Of a stretch of 51,331 bases of DNA, positions 1 to 11,255 are shown one piece after another. The stretch's first letter is position 1; every line of letters begins with the position of its first letter. Source of the stretch: Apostichopus parvimensis (taxonomy: Eukaryota > Echinodermata > Holothuroidea > Aspidochirotida > Stichopodidae); assembly GCA_000934455.1 (NCBI GenBank), contig KN883601.1:76682-128012 (forward strand), given 5' to 3'. The translations under genes and the position numbers were made by a program. The notes beneath the pieces are model-generated. The model saw only the letters and a list, made by a program, of their open reading frames with translations. It had not been told where the DNA came from and ran no database searches.

Positions 1-1869
1 AATTTTGTTTTTACAATTATTTTACTAATAATGTGGGATATTTCCGAAATTCCTGAACATTTTGACGAATCGGGGACATTTTCGGGGACACTTGTTCATC
101 GGGGACAGCACACTGTAATCGGGGACTGTCCCCGAAAATCGGGAACGTCTGGTCACCTTATAATATGTAGTCTGAGCAGACAGTCTCTAGACTGAAGTGT
201 GTGGTCCAGGGGTACACTCCCCATTGGTCAGGGAAGGTGAGGGGAGGGGGTGTAGATCAATTTGAAGACCGACTAGCTTTTATGGGACCGACTGCGGTGA
301 CTGGTCAAGCAACGTTGCCAAATAAAGACCGAAGACGGCAATTTTGTTTCCTGATTACAACTGCACTGTTACTGGCCAGGAGTACAAAGGGGTGGTGGGG
401 GGAGGTGGGGAATTCTGCATTTTCAGAAGTAAAATACATGTTAGAAAGAGAAATTACTCCAATTATTCTATCAAAGTTTAACTCCAGCACTATTAGGGTC
501 CAGGGACTACAGCTCTGGGGAGTTTCAGCTTTTTAAAATATTTCTTGTTCCTTCATGGCAAGTTTAAAGCACAAAAATACATGTGAGAGAGAGGATTTAA
601 AATTTTCTCAGGGCTGGTGGGAGTCCAAGGGGGAAGGATTTTAAACTGCCTTTTAATTTTAACTCCTCCCCCCCTCACTCCCAAATCCCCATATGTTTAG
701 CCCTGCTAGTGGTCGGCATCTCTTCGCATCATGTCTCTCGTTTGAAATACATTTAATTGTTCCTACTATGGTGTTAAGGTACTTTGCTATGGTATTTTAC
801 AAGGTTTTCAGATTTTGATATTTGACTGACCTCATATGACCTTTGGCAATAACAAAAACAATAGTTCTGGTCAGACTCACCACAGTGGTAACCAACTCCA
901 TCCAGTTCATATCAAGTTCAAGCACAATGTCAATATGGTATTTGAGAAACAAAGAAACAGATTAAAAAAAAAATTGGTGTAGTTTGATGGCTTTCAGTAT
1001 ATTAAAATAATTTCAAATATAGCAATATATATTTTAGGATATCAAAATTACTTTTCTGTTGTTACTGTAATTATGCAAAAATATACCAATGAAGCTTACC
1101 TCATTTTCAAAGCACTTGGTAAATTGATCAAAGTAGCTAACAATATATTTATTAATTGAGTTTATGAATTAGCAAACACCCTGTAAAAAAAAAAATGTCA
1201 TTCTTCATTTTCAACATCCCTTATATCTAGATTTCTATAATATATGACATCCAATATTTCTCCCTACTGCATTTGCCCACCCCTTCGCCCTTGCAACCCC
1301 CCACCCGTTACCCTTCCAACCCATCACCTCACCATCTTCTTGCTCTACTGTTTTCAATTCTTTTCACCACGATGAAAATGAGCCTGCAAGAAGAAACTTT
1401 TGTCCCAGGAATGAAAAAATGTTACTGTATCACTTATCTCCTGTAGAAAAAGGGATCAAATATGTTTTAAAGATGTTATTATTGATGTTATGAAAGATAG
1501 AAGAAAGAAATCAAGGCATTTTGGTAAAATTTGTATCATGAGTCATAAAATAATCTTGTTTTAAATCCTGATTCTCAATGAGAAAACAATGTAATACTTA
1601 ATTGTAATTAATTTTGAGTTAAAGAGTTGGTGTCATTGCATAAAAACTCAAAACTGTGTCCATGTTCAACTCTCCACCACCCCCCCTCCCCTCCCCCATC
1701 AGGTCCCCCTTCCCTATCTTAATAATTCTCTTTTTGTATTTAAAATATATCCAATTTTCTACAAATTTTGCTCAAGCTTCAAGTTGAAGTAGATTTTTCT
1801 GGAATGAAAATTGCATGAATGTGAGGTATATCATAAATGGCTAAATTTCATGGCGTGGCACCTAATGTA
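1..1869. other. Region downstream of the FMO gene, no gene recognised
   Basis: I see no coding exon here. The open frame at 201-536 has no family resemblance and unremarkable composition. The stretch at 60-150 has several copies of a CGGGGAC(A/T) word, some in opposite orientation, so it is probably the edge of a dispersed repeat. C/T-rich low-complexity tracts lie near 1258-1330 and 1675-1700. The 3' UTR of the minus-strand FMO gene must lie in the upper part, but I see no convincing AATAAA on the minus strand close to its stop. Confidence 0.5.
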
Positions 1870-4800
1870 TCATACATTCGGGCTTAACATATGTTCAATT
1901 CTGTGCTGACTGCATTTAACCTGCAAGAGCATGTAAGCCCCACAACCGAGGGCCAGGAGCATGACGATAACCCATCTGTAACTCCTTCCGGCCCTTGCGA
2001 TAGATGTACCCCTCGTGGCCGAGAACATGTTATCCATGCCATCAATGACAGCCTGTCGTGCACCAGACCAGGCATGCTTTCCTCTTAGTCTAGTCACGTA
2101 TGGGTAGAAAGGCTTGAAGATCAGGCATCTGGCCAATCGGAAGTCTCCGATAAGTAAGTAACGCCAAATACTGGGATAACAACCAATCAGCTGAGAGAGT
2201 TGGCAAATGTAAGGTACTGGTGACACCTTAGACAAAATACAAAAGAAAGATATATCCCAACATGTAAGACAGACAGATAAATAATAGTGCCGTGATGGTC
2301 ATCATAGCTTATTTTACAGTGCAGCTGAGAAAATGCAGGAAAATGCTATGTTACATTAGTTAGGTAGGGTTTTCACACATGATCAATTGTGATTGTCTGT
2401 TCCTCCCCCCCCCCCCCCCCCAATTTTTTTGACATGAGAATCCATGCACAACAAACTTTTGCACAGTCACTTTGAGGTTCAAGACCTTGTTTACCAAAAA
2501 TGAGCCAAAAATGTCAAGGGCCTCCATAAAACAATATGCTATATCACAGCTTTGCTTTAGCATAGTAATTTGGTCACTTTGCATGTGTGGCAATTTACTA
2601 TGCTTGCCAGATAACATGCATCCTGGAATTTCCTCAACATATCACATATTATGAAAAGGACCTGACATTTCAGCGATTAAATAGGAAAGAGCTTATATCT
2701 CACCAGATATTTCAACCTGCCATGTTCTTCTATGAGAGCTGTTTTGGTTTTGTCTATCTGCTTTGCCATAACAGACTTGCATGGTAGATGGACGTCACCC
2801 TTAAAGACCGCGACCGCACACCTGGCCTGCATTTCAAAGACATGTCCGGCTGCTCCAAGCTGGTAAGTCATGCCAACAGCAGCCAGAGTCGGTCGTTCGG
2901 GAGTGGTTGCAAAGATGTGCAAATACAGATTCCTCTCAGAACGGTTATCTGATAATGAAAGGAAAGTATTTGACATTCTGAAGGAACAGCTCTGGTTCTC
3001 CTAAGAATTTTAAACGGTTATTCTGGTGGCTGAAACTGATTGCTTAAGAAAATTTGCTCGACATTTTCTGCATATTTTTCGTCCAAACCAGAGCACTGTA
3101 TTACCAAGTGGCCAGATGGGACAATTTCATAATGCTAATACCTCTCTAAACTGTCCGCCCATAACATGCTTCAAAGCACTTCTAGTGACAGTACAAACAG
3201 ATCCTAACCATTATCTGATAGAAACATGATATTCATACTGTTCATACTGACAGTACCAGTGCTCTGAAGCGGGACATGACAGAACAGTATAGAACAAATT
3301 GTGGGTGGACGAAGATATGAATGTTTGTCAATTCAAATTGATGTTTCGTAAATACATTTGGCTAAAAAGGAGTGAATGATGTCACCAAGGCAATTGTGGT
3401 GTAAATGTATTTGTTTTCCTATTATGTTATACATATTTTAGACATTATTCCACCGAGGAAAGCAATATTTCTACATATCAAAAAAAGTTGCATATTGATG
3501 AAATTCTGAATGCATGCAGAGATCGTTGACATGTCACAGGGTCCTATCTTTTGTTTGCACATATCCCAGCCTCCTCCATATTTTCCCAGGCCCCTAATAT
3601 TCACTGTGAGGCCTGGGGCTGTAGCCCTCTAGACACAGTGCCCTCATCAGGCCTGATTGCAATAATGCAAACACTGGCATTTATATAACTATTGTATCTG
3701 CTCATATACCTTTTCAAAATGGATAACATACTTTGTAATTTTGACTGTAAATAGGCAAATTCCTGCTTTGTGATTTAATAAAAATTAGATTCCATCCCAA
3801 ATATAAAAGGTTTTTTTCGGGTTTTTGCTGTTTCCTACCCAACATGTAAGATGTAAGACAATATGACCAAACACTTTGATTCTGAAAACTGTCAGTACAT
3901 CTTGATTTACATTAATAGAATTTAGCTTTCAAAACTAGTAAAATCTCTGTTTCCAGCACATTTCCATCATTATAATTAAAATATTCATTCGAGCTGAATT
4001 TATGATCCAACACAACAACCCTGGACATTAATATGATATGCTGCACTGAAAATTTAACACATTTTAGTCAAAAAAATAAATATATATAATATATATCCTG
4101 GATTTTCCCATATAAGAGATTTTTGAGATGAGATGAAGGGTACCTATGTTGCTCTTACCTATTTCACTTCTGCTTCCAAAAGACACAAAAATTAAACAAA
4201 CCTGCTATTTCATTGGAACTTAAAACAGACAGAACTCACTGATGTAAAAGGTTGACAAGCAGAACTGAACAGGAACTATAGAATTGTCATATATAAAATA
4301 ATCAAACTACCTTTTTTTTCCTCAGTTCTCCTCATTAATCAACTAGACTACTAACCTCTTAGAATTTTTTTATCTAAAACCGGAAACTTTGTATGATAGC
4401 CTGTGGCTAGTATAACGGTATCGATTTTTTCCCGAGTTCCATCGGAAAAAATGACACCCTCCTCAGTAAATCTTTCCACAGAGGGTTTTGGAGTAATCAT
4501 CCCGTATACGATACGTTGAACGATCTCGTCGTTGACCATGAAAGCAAGACCGACGGCATCGCGGTCCTTCGGTTCTAGACCGACATCCCTGATATCGTAT
4601 GCGCTCGACAGGATACGACCCAACATGAACGTCTTGACGAAACCGGGCATATAGCTTCCCAGGATTGTGTTGGCCATGGCATCGAGAGGAATACCGCCGT
4701 TAACCAAACGGGGCAGTGGATGGGTGCCGTTTTTGGTACTCAGAAATACCTAAGTGACCAGAAAAGATACAGATGTCAATTCCAAATTTCTTCATTTCAT

Positions 4801-7472
4801 AATTCTAAGAGATGGATGAAGAAGCTTTTAATGACAGTGGAAGGAGCAAGATTCTCTCGACCTATTCAAAACTTTGCCGTTTTGCAGTGTTGTTGAGTGG
4901 AGTGGAGATTTTGAGTATTTCTGGTTTGTGAATTTGGGGTTTGACCGAGCTTCGGTTCTGTTTTTGTTCAATGGTTTTGAAACAACTTCTTTCATCATAG
5001 CCGTAATAAGTTTTTGAGAAAGGGGTGAGATGCAGAGGTACACTGTCATCCGTCAGATGTGGGATAGTTCAAGAAACTGAAAGCTTGTGGATATGAAATT
5101 ATCAAGTTTGGAAACTCACGTGGGACGCAAACTTGCAGCAATCCACCGAAATATCACCGGCAGAGTTGGCAGCCCCTGAGAAGAGAAGAAGAAGAAAGAT
5201 AATCAATGATGCTGAGATAAATCAACAGATGTAGATTAAATCTGCTGGTTTTAATTTGTAACTTACTTGCTGTTTTCCATTACAGACATGTAATGGGTAG
5301 ATCTTTGAATTAATTTTCAAGAAGATGTTTGAAACCTAACATTTCCAACATGAACATGATAATAAAAAGTAATACATATTTCTGGTCTTTAATATTCTTA
5401 TTATCTGTGTCCATGCTATTACTGCACAGGGCAAATTTTTAATGGTAGTCCAGTAGTCATGAGATGAAAAATTTCTGTTTCGACTACAGAAAATGCATAA
5501 ATACCGATAAAGGCGGTGGCATTTTAGGCAATGAGGCTTAGCAATCGGGAGGTTCGGGGTTCGATTCCCGGCCAGGTCATAGTAAAGTGGGTCTTTGATC
5601 CAAGAGCAATATACGATTTTACCATCTGAAATGACTTTCTAAATTGAAAGATTCCAAATTTGACTTAAAATGTTGAAATGCAAGCCACCCGACGTGTAAC
5701 TTATAACACATAAGCCCTTGCGGGTTTCTCCGGCATTTGTGGTCGCTTAAGGGTCGTAAAAATAACTGCTAAATTATTATTATTATTATTATTGTTTACA
5801 TTGCAACAGATGTTATCTTGGTATCGTTACCTATGACAAGAACTTTCTCATCCTTGTAGTCAGCACCTTCTCGAAAGTGACAGCTATGCAGGGTTTTACC
5901 TCTGAATTTATCCTGGTCTGGGAATGTTACCTCAGCTGCCTCTGTTGTATTACCATTACAGATCAGGACAGCATCGAATAGCTCTTCTGTTTCAACAGTG
6001 TCAGCTTGATCCAGTTTCTGGGATCGAACTTTCCATTTCTGTATTTTGGTTTCATCCGCAGTATATATTGGAGAAACTTCCAGCACACTCGTATTCAACC
6101 TGATGTAATCATGAAGACCAAAGTGGTCTGCATAGCTTTGGAGATATTCATATTGCTGCGACGGTCGAATGTACGGTGGATACGATTTGGGGTAAGGGAA
6201 ATCACTGAAACAGCTCATCTCTTTGCTGGAGTTGAAAATTAAAGATGGATATATGGATCCTTCTTTGTCAAATTTTTTTTTGTGAGGAGCCCATAATCCA
6301 CCTGAAAGAAAAGAAGAAAACCATTAATACTTAAATGTCGGTCTATATTTTAAGGCATGTCAAGCCTTTTCTATTTTGTAAACATGAGCAAGGTTTGAAA
6401 TGCAAATTATGACAGGGAAGTCCTCTTGTTTTGTCTATATCGATTGAACTGTTTCAACTTTGTTTTATGCTCACTTCCTGCGTCGACCTCCATCAAGAGT
6501 CTATGGATTTTCACCTCATTTTTTGTGAATAAAATGATATTCACTTATCTATATATACATACAAATATGGAAGTAACCTCAAAGACCCTTTAGGCATGTT
6601 CTGTCCAACTTTTCCAAAAATTCAAAAAACAATCTTGGTCACTCTTGCTGGGTTAGGATCCTCTCCGAAAAAAGGGAGATGGTAATTGCAGGATCATACC
6701 CCGAGTGAGTATGGAATGTGTTTCACACTACTACGTTGATCGCTCTTGTGGTATATCAGATCCCCATTGCATTCTCAAGTGTGAACAATCAGATCCCCAT
6801 TGCATTCTCAAGTGTGAACAATCAGATCCCCATTGCATTCTCAAGTGTGAACAATCAGATCCCCATTGCATTCTCAAGTGTGAACAATCAGATCTCCACT
6901 GTATTCTCAAGTGTGAACAATCAGATCCCCATTGCATTCTCAAGTGTGAACAATCAGATCCCCATTGCATTCTCAAGTGTGAACAATCAGATCCCCATTG
7001 TATTCTCAAGTGTGAACAATCAGATCCCCATTGTATTCTCAAGTGTGAACAATCAGATCCCTATTGCAGTCTCAAGTGTGAACAAGTCTTTAGTCTTCAT
7101 TTATTTTAAAATAAAATAAAACTGTTAGCAAACTGCTTATTCACTAGAGAGCCTGTGTAATAGAATGTGTAAAAGTAAGTTGGCCTGACGTTTATTTTAC
7201 ACAGACGTTTTTGAGGGCGTATCGATGTAAGTTGGATGCCGCACAAGTCTTCTCACACTGTGCTACCAAATTTCTGATTACAGTTGGTATATGACTGATG
7301 AGTACTAGGAGATATTACATAAGAGAGAGTTACCTATGAAGCCAGTCCTTTCAAAACAGACTGGTTGGAGGTCTTCCTCTAAACATGCCTTAATTGATGT
7401 CAAACCAGATAGTCCTGCACCGACAATCGCAATTCTCTTCACGGATCCACTCTTGCAGCAATAAGGCTCCAT
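1870..7472 (-). CDS. Flavin-containing monooxygenase, complete, 6 exons, 553 aa
   Basis: FMOs use FAD and NADPH to oxygenate soft N or S nucleophiles and are usually ER-anchored. Coding exons on the minus strand are 7472-7334, 6301-5831, 5175-5120, 4749-4356, 2948-2704 and 2226-1870. All introns are GT-AG, the frame is kept, and the total is 1662 nt. The FAD Rossmann motif GAGLSGL is at residues 18-24, followed by the FMO-typical GGLW and NSSKEM stretches and FSDFPYP at 78-84. The signature FxGxxxHxxxF is at 179-189. The NADPH motif GAANSAGD begins at 204, ATGY is at 337-340, and a hydrophobic C-terminal anchor spans about 520-538. Length is normal for the family. One oddity is that the second and third glycines of the NADPH motif are alanine. 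Start and stop are both present. Subfamily cannot be assigned by eye; invertebrate FMOs of this type are often annotated as senecionine N-oxygenase-like. Confidence 0.95.
3108..3310. mobile_element. Small TIR element (MITE), empty-site copy
   Basis: This copy shares TGGGACAATTT, then AATGCTAATACCTC and CTAAACTGT, then CAAAGCACT and GGGACATGAC blocks in the same order as the element at 38551-38922 (which is in the opposite orientation). Unlike that copy it lacks the U2-like insertion, so it shows the pre-insertion site around 3195-3215. It lies in FMO intron 4. Its terminal repeats are partly degraded. Confidence 0.65.
5505..5797 (+). mobile_element. tRNA-derived SINE with ATT-repeat tail
   Basis: It contains a B-box-like GGGTTCGATTCCCGG at about 5557-5571, typical of a tRNA-derived pol III head. 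A unique body follows, ending in AAGGGTCGTAAAAATAACTGC and then an (ATT)n tail at 5773-5793. It lies in FMO intron 2, antisense to the gene. The exact 5' end and target-site duplication are not clear. Confidence 0.7.
6302..7333 (-). other. FMO intron 1 with 33-bp minisatellite
   Basis: A GT-AG intron joining the FAD-motif exon to the GGLW exon. About a third of it is the 33-bp tandem repeat listed separately. I see nothing else recognisable. Confidence 0.85.
6755..7085. repeat. 33-bp minisatellite, about 10 copies
   Basis: Tandem units beginning ATCAGATCCCCATTGCATTC, 33 bp each, about ten copies with only scattered changes (for example GCATTC to GTATTC). Because 33 is a multiple of 3, several frames stay open on both strands and give artefactual repetitive proteins. 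There is no spacer between units, so this is not CRISPR-like. It lies inside FMO intron 1. Confidence 0.95.
7334..7472 (-). other. FMO exon 1 (start codon and FAD-binding motif)
   Basis: This exon encodes residues 1-46. The ATG is at 7472-7470 on the minus strand and the glycine-rich GAGLSGL follows 17 residues in, the usual place for an FMO. The donor is G|GTAACT at 7333-7332. I chose this ATG because it is the only in-frame one before the Rossmann motif and gives a normal FMO N-terminus. Confidence 0.93.
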
Positions 7473-8050
7473 CTACGGATGGATAGAGGTAGAGGTTAAA
7501 AGATAAATTCAAGTTTGTTTACCTGTATCTAATGATTTATTTTTTTACTACAAAAATAAGTTCTTACTTTGATGGAAATTTGATAGGTTTCTCAGCTAAA
7601 TATTGGGCATGGTTTGAATCATCAATCAATAATCATTCAATCAATTTATCTCATGCAATACCTAACTACTTGGTTACAAGAAGAAAATGAAGACAAGCTG
7701 ACATATACAAAAAAATAATCATAATAATAATAGAGATATGTATGTGCCAACCACATCAACCTTTATTAGTCCTCTTGAGCCATATGACAGAAGATGAGTC
7801 TGTTTACTAGTAGCAAGGACACTTCGAATTTCGGACACCTAAGCCTTAAATCACCCCAAAACTATATCTTCTGGTATAAATCACCTGAAAATATACTTGA
7901 TATGGTGGGAGAAGTGTGTTATATTAAGATACACGACCAAACTTTCTTTCCTGCAAACTGTTTTCACGTTGTAAAAAAGAAGATTCTTCGTGATTGTGGA
8001 ACTGGTATTTCTTTGCTAGAGTATTGCAAAATTCGGACACTCGTTCCCAC
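7473..8050. other. 5' flank of FMO, nothing recognised
   Basis: This would include the FMO 5' UTR and promoter. I see no exon, TATA motif or repeat I can support. A frame open from 7794 runs into the neighbouring transposon end and resembles nothing. GTTCCCAC at 8043-8050 is the left target-site copy of the next element. Confidence 0.4.
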
Positions 8051-8706
8051 GGGTCGTACTAATTAGCGTCAACAGGCACATTTCACGACAACTCAAGACA
8101 ACTCAAGACAACAAGTTTAAAATACCATCAAATACAATGGTTGTAATCAAAGTGTATCTGGAAAAACGTTTAAAACTGACTGGAACCATCGTGCATACAT
8201 ATTTTCACGGGAAAAAGATGTTTTTGTCGTAAAAATCATCAACTTTCTCCGTCCGTAGAATTGGACGACCTGATGCTATTGCTCTTGCGCAATGACATTG
8301 GACCGCACCATTACAGAATAAAATACACGGAGAGAATAATAAAACCAGGCAAAATGAAAGTAAGCAAGACTGTAAAAATTAATAAAAACATATGTAAATT
8401 TCAATGGAAAAACAATAAGAAATATTCATTATTTTAAAAACATTCAATGATTTGATTGATTTGGAGTTCATTCATCATACTACTTTGGTGGCACTTTCTT
8501 ACGGACGGAGAAAGTTGACTATTTTTACGAAAAAAACATTTTTTCCCGTGAAAAATATGTATGCATGATGGTTTCAGTCAGTTTTAAATGTGTTTCCAGA
8601 TACACTCTTATTACAACCATTGTATTTGATGGTATTTTAAACTTGTTGTCTTGAGTTGTCTTGAGTTGTCGTGAAATGGGCCTGTTGACGCTAATTAGTA
8701 TGACCG
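8051..8706. mobile_element. hAT-like foldback MITE with ~200-bp inverted arms
   Basis: Two inverted arms of roughly 200 bp (about 8051-8262 and 8498-8706) read as near reverse complements. Shared blocks include TACTAATTAGCGTC at the tips, ACGACAACTCAAGACAAC, TACAATGGTTGTAAT and GAGAAAGTTGA. About 235 bp of AT-rich DNA separates them. The element is flanked by an exact 8-bp direct repeat GTTCCCAC (8043-8050 and 8707-8714). An 8-bp duplication is the hallmark of hAT-type insertion. No transposase frame is present. Confidence 0.85.
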
Positions 8707-9456
8707 GTTCCCACAGTGTGGCGCTGGTGATAAAATTGGTGGCGCAGCTGCTCTTTCAGTAATTATAACAGACTTCATAGATCTCTGTCATTTTATTGAC
8801 AAATATGTAAGTATTTACTTGCACACGGGTCATTTTAGAGAGAAAGTATCTGTATCTTCGTAGTTTTTCGTGAAATTGGCTGCTGCTATTGGTTGTCATG
8901 GTGAAATCGTGCATTTCTTAGACACACCTTAGACAGACTTTAGTTTAATTTATAGCTGGTTGATCTATTTCATTTATATATTAACCATGTTTATTACTGG
9001 TTTATTTAACCTACGATCGGGTAAATAAGCACCAGAGCAACGCTTATTGAACCCATGATCAAGAATATAATCAAGAGCGCCATGGGTGTAGCTAAACCGG
9101 TCCCAACGTTCTAGATACTGTACGTATGGACGAACCTAGGCCTAGAGTACCTTAAATGTCAGTGCCTAAACACAGATAATCATTCGTAAATACCAATTAT
9201 CTTCCTGTATCAAGTAACTGAAAACAGGACTTTCTCTATTTCCATGCATTGATTTCCACTTGCACCACGATGTTAATTTTGGTTTACTATACGAGCTGGC
9301 CAGTCAACAGCTGTTGGGAAAATATTGTTATGCTGAGTACCTCTCTATTGCTTTAGGTCTATGGAGCGCCAAAAATGTTAGTCATCGTTGCATGAGATGA
9401 ACACTCAAGCATCGCAGGAAAAAAAATCGTATCAACAGGCTTGCAGTATCAATTCA

Positions 9457-10215
9457 TAGTAGTAGTAGTAAGTTGAGTCTCGTCTATACGACATGCTCAG
9501 TGATTAACCTCAGCCACGTATCACGATCTTGCGCAAGGTTTATTGCTCCCTCGAAATTGTTAATATTAACGTCCTTAAATTGCGACTTTATTTTTCCAAG
9601 CAAGGTAGTCACGGGCCTTCCTACTGGTTTAGCAGTATGTCTCAGTACTTCTCTTAAAGCAACCTTTGCTGGAGCGTCCTCCTGGAGTCTTGCTACATAT
9701 GACCGAAAAATCTCAATCTTCTATGTGCGACTATGGATGACCAAGGTGTTTGGTTGGTTTCATTGTAGAGCTCATCGTTTGATAACCAATTGTTATTGGT
9801 CCATCTAATGTTGAGAATATTACGAAGTAGTCTCCTTTGAAAAATGTCAATTTTGCGATCAAGATCCTTAGTTGTACCCCCAAAAAATACTCTTTAATAA
9901 AGCCTCAAAAATCCTAAGCTTAATGTTTCGGCTTATGTTTTTGCTTTTGAAAATACTTGACAGTGTGTTGAAAGCACCGTTGGTTATACCAATTCTTCGG
10001 TTAATATCTTCTTCGGCTCCCAGCAAGCTTCCAACATATTTACACTTCTTCCAAATTTCATTTCCTTTCCTTGTGATTGAAAATTTCTCAGTTTTTGTGC
10101 AATTGATTTTCAGATTCCTTCCTGTCAGTTTCTCAGAGACTCGTTTTTCGATATCTTGCAGTATATGCTGACCAGTTGATGCCCAAGATATATCATCAGC
10201 GTATTGTTGGTCTAA
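9457..10215 (-). pseudogene. Non-LTR retrotransposon reverse transcriptase, 3' fragment
   Basis: Minus-strand translation begins inside the RT palm with QYADDISWAS (catalytic YADD near 10190-10206). It continues through KTEKF, YVGSLLG and INRRIG, then the C-terminal pattern of endonuclease-reverse-transcriptase LINEs: a DLDRKIDIFQRRLLRNIL-like stretch, HRRLRFFGHM and GRP. Frame breaks occur near 9885 and 9700, so it is dead. The 3' end is a (TAG/TAC)n run at 9457-9470, as in many LINE tails. It is 5' truncated at about 10215 and carries no endonuclease domain. Confidence 0.85.
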
Positions 10216-10494
10216 TGTGAAGAAAGAATTAGTATCAATTCATCGTAACACAAAATACAGATTTAGCATGCGGGCATGTACTCCTCAACCCAGCCCTCTG
10301 GAGGTAAAAGCTTTAACGTACACACTTGAGACTGTAACCACATGGTCAAACAAAACGGTACGTTCTTGTTCATCAATTGATTCATTGAGAGTTCGTTTGT
10401 AACAATTGATTGACCTCATTTCAGATTTTTCTTTTCCATAAAAGCAAGTTGGCACAATTTTGCAATGCTTATACCACTGTCTACTGTACTCGGT

Positions 10495-10548
10495 TATCAT
10501 GCTTCAAAGCATGAGGACTGACAGTATGAACAGTTCCTGTCATCTTCT
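10495..10548 (+). repeat. Fragment related to the 3.1-kb and 38.5-kb MITE family
   Basis: It contains CATGCTTCAAAGCA, then GACAGTA and AACAG(T/A)TCCT in the same order and spacing as positions 3168-3205. It is short and diverged, so this is a weak call. Confidence 0.4.
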
Positions 10549-10577
10549 GATATAAATACATATAAACACTACGTGTG

Positions 10578-10734
10578 TATGGCAAGTCGTTTTAATTTTA
10601 TTCGTGAATTGGTAATATCAGCAATATATTGTTGATATCATCAAATCATTTACGGACCTCAGCAAATATTTGGTGATATCAACAATTAATTCCTGATATC
10701 AACAATTGGCGAAAATGAAAAACGGCTTGCCATA
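10578..10734. mobile_element. 157-bp MITE with TATGGCAAG termini
   Basis: It begins TATGGCAAGTCGTTTT and ends AAAACGGCTTGCCATA, inverted termini of about 16 bp that extend imperfectly further inward. The interior repeats GATATCA(A)CAAT words. A TA target would fit Tc1/mariner-like insertion, but the target duplication is not resolved because the flanks are also partly symmetrical. Confidence 0.65.
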
Positions 10735-11255
10735 CGTGCACAATCTCAAAAGTAGGGTATTTCCCGTATTATTTCCCGTACACATGCCGTCTGCGTGCAG
10801 AATGCCGACTGCATTAATATATACCATATATACACACAACAGCCATACAACAACCAATACTAGTTGATTACGGGTTCCTGTACCACTCTACCAGGAAAGC
10901 AACTGATTATGGGACATTATCCTCGCACCACGCACATAAACATCTTTGCAAGATTCCGTGGCCTTTGATACAACTAAGTGAATAATTCTCTTAAAGCACC
11001 GATTTGGCTAGACCATACGTAGATAGCCTGACGCTAGTGTAGCCTTACCAAAAAACTAAAAAGGGCCTAAGCTAGGCTTGTCTTCCGAGACGGCTGTGTG
11101 GCGTATTTACACACAACATAATCATATTACCAGGCTTCTTTACCATTACGCTGTTCTGTAAAAATAAATATAGTACTTGAGCTACAAGTACAACCGAGCA
11201 GTTCTTGTTTGGATCCTTGTTGTACACAGTAACTGCGACTAAAAGCCACAACATC

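Noticed and set aside
201..536. 111-aa open frame as a gene
   Set aside because: No recognisable motif, located in non-coding flank, and overlapped by another chance frame.
1888..2088. Plus-strand open frame over the FMO last exon
   Set aside because: It is antisense to the C-terminal coding exon of the FMO gene.
6755..7085. CRISPR-like direct repeats
   Set aside because: Units are contiguous with no unique spacers, and the genome is eukaryotic.
6731..7119. Long repetitive open frames as a Cys-rich or Gln-rich repeat protein gene
   Set aside because: They are products of the 33-bp tandem array inside an FMO intron, open in several frames on both strands, with no splice or start support.
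7794..8066. 90-aa open frame in the FMO upstream region
   Set aside because: It runs into the terminal repeat of the hAT-like element and resembles no family.
9473..10171. Plus-strand open frames of 99 and 111 aa
   Set aside because: They are antisense shadows of the minus-strand reverse transcriptase fragment.
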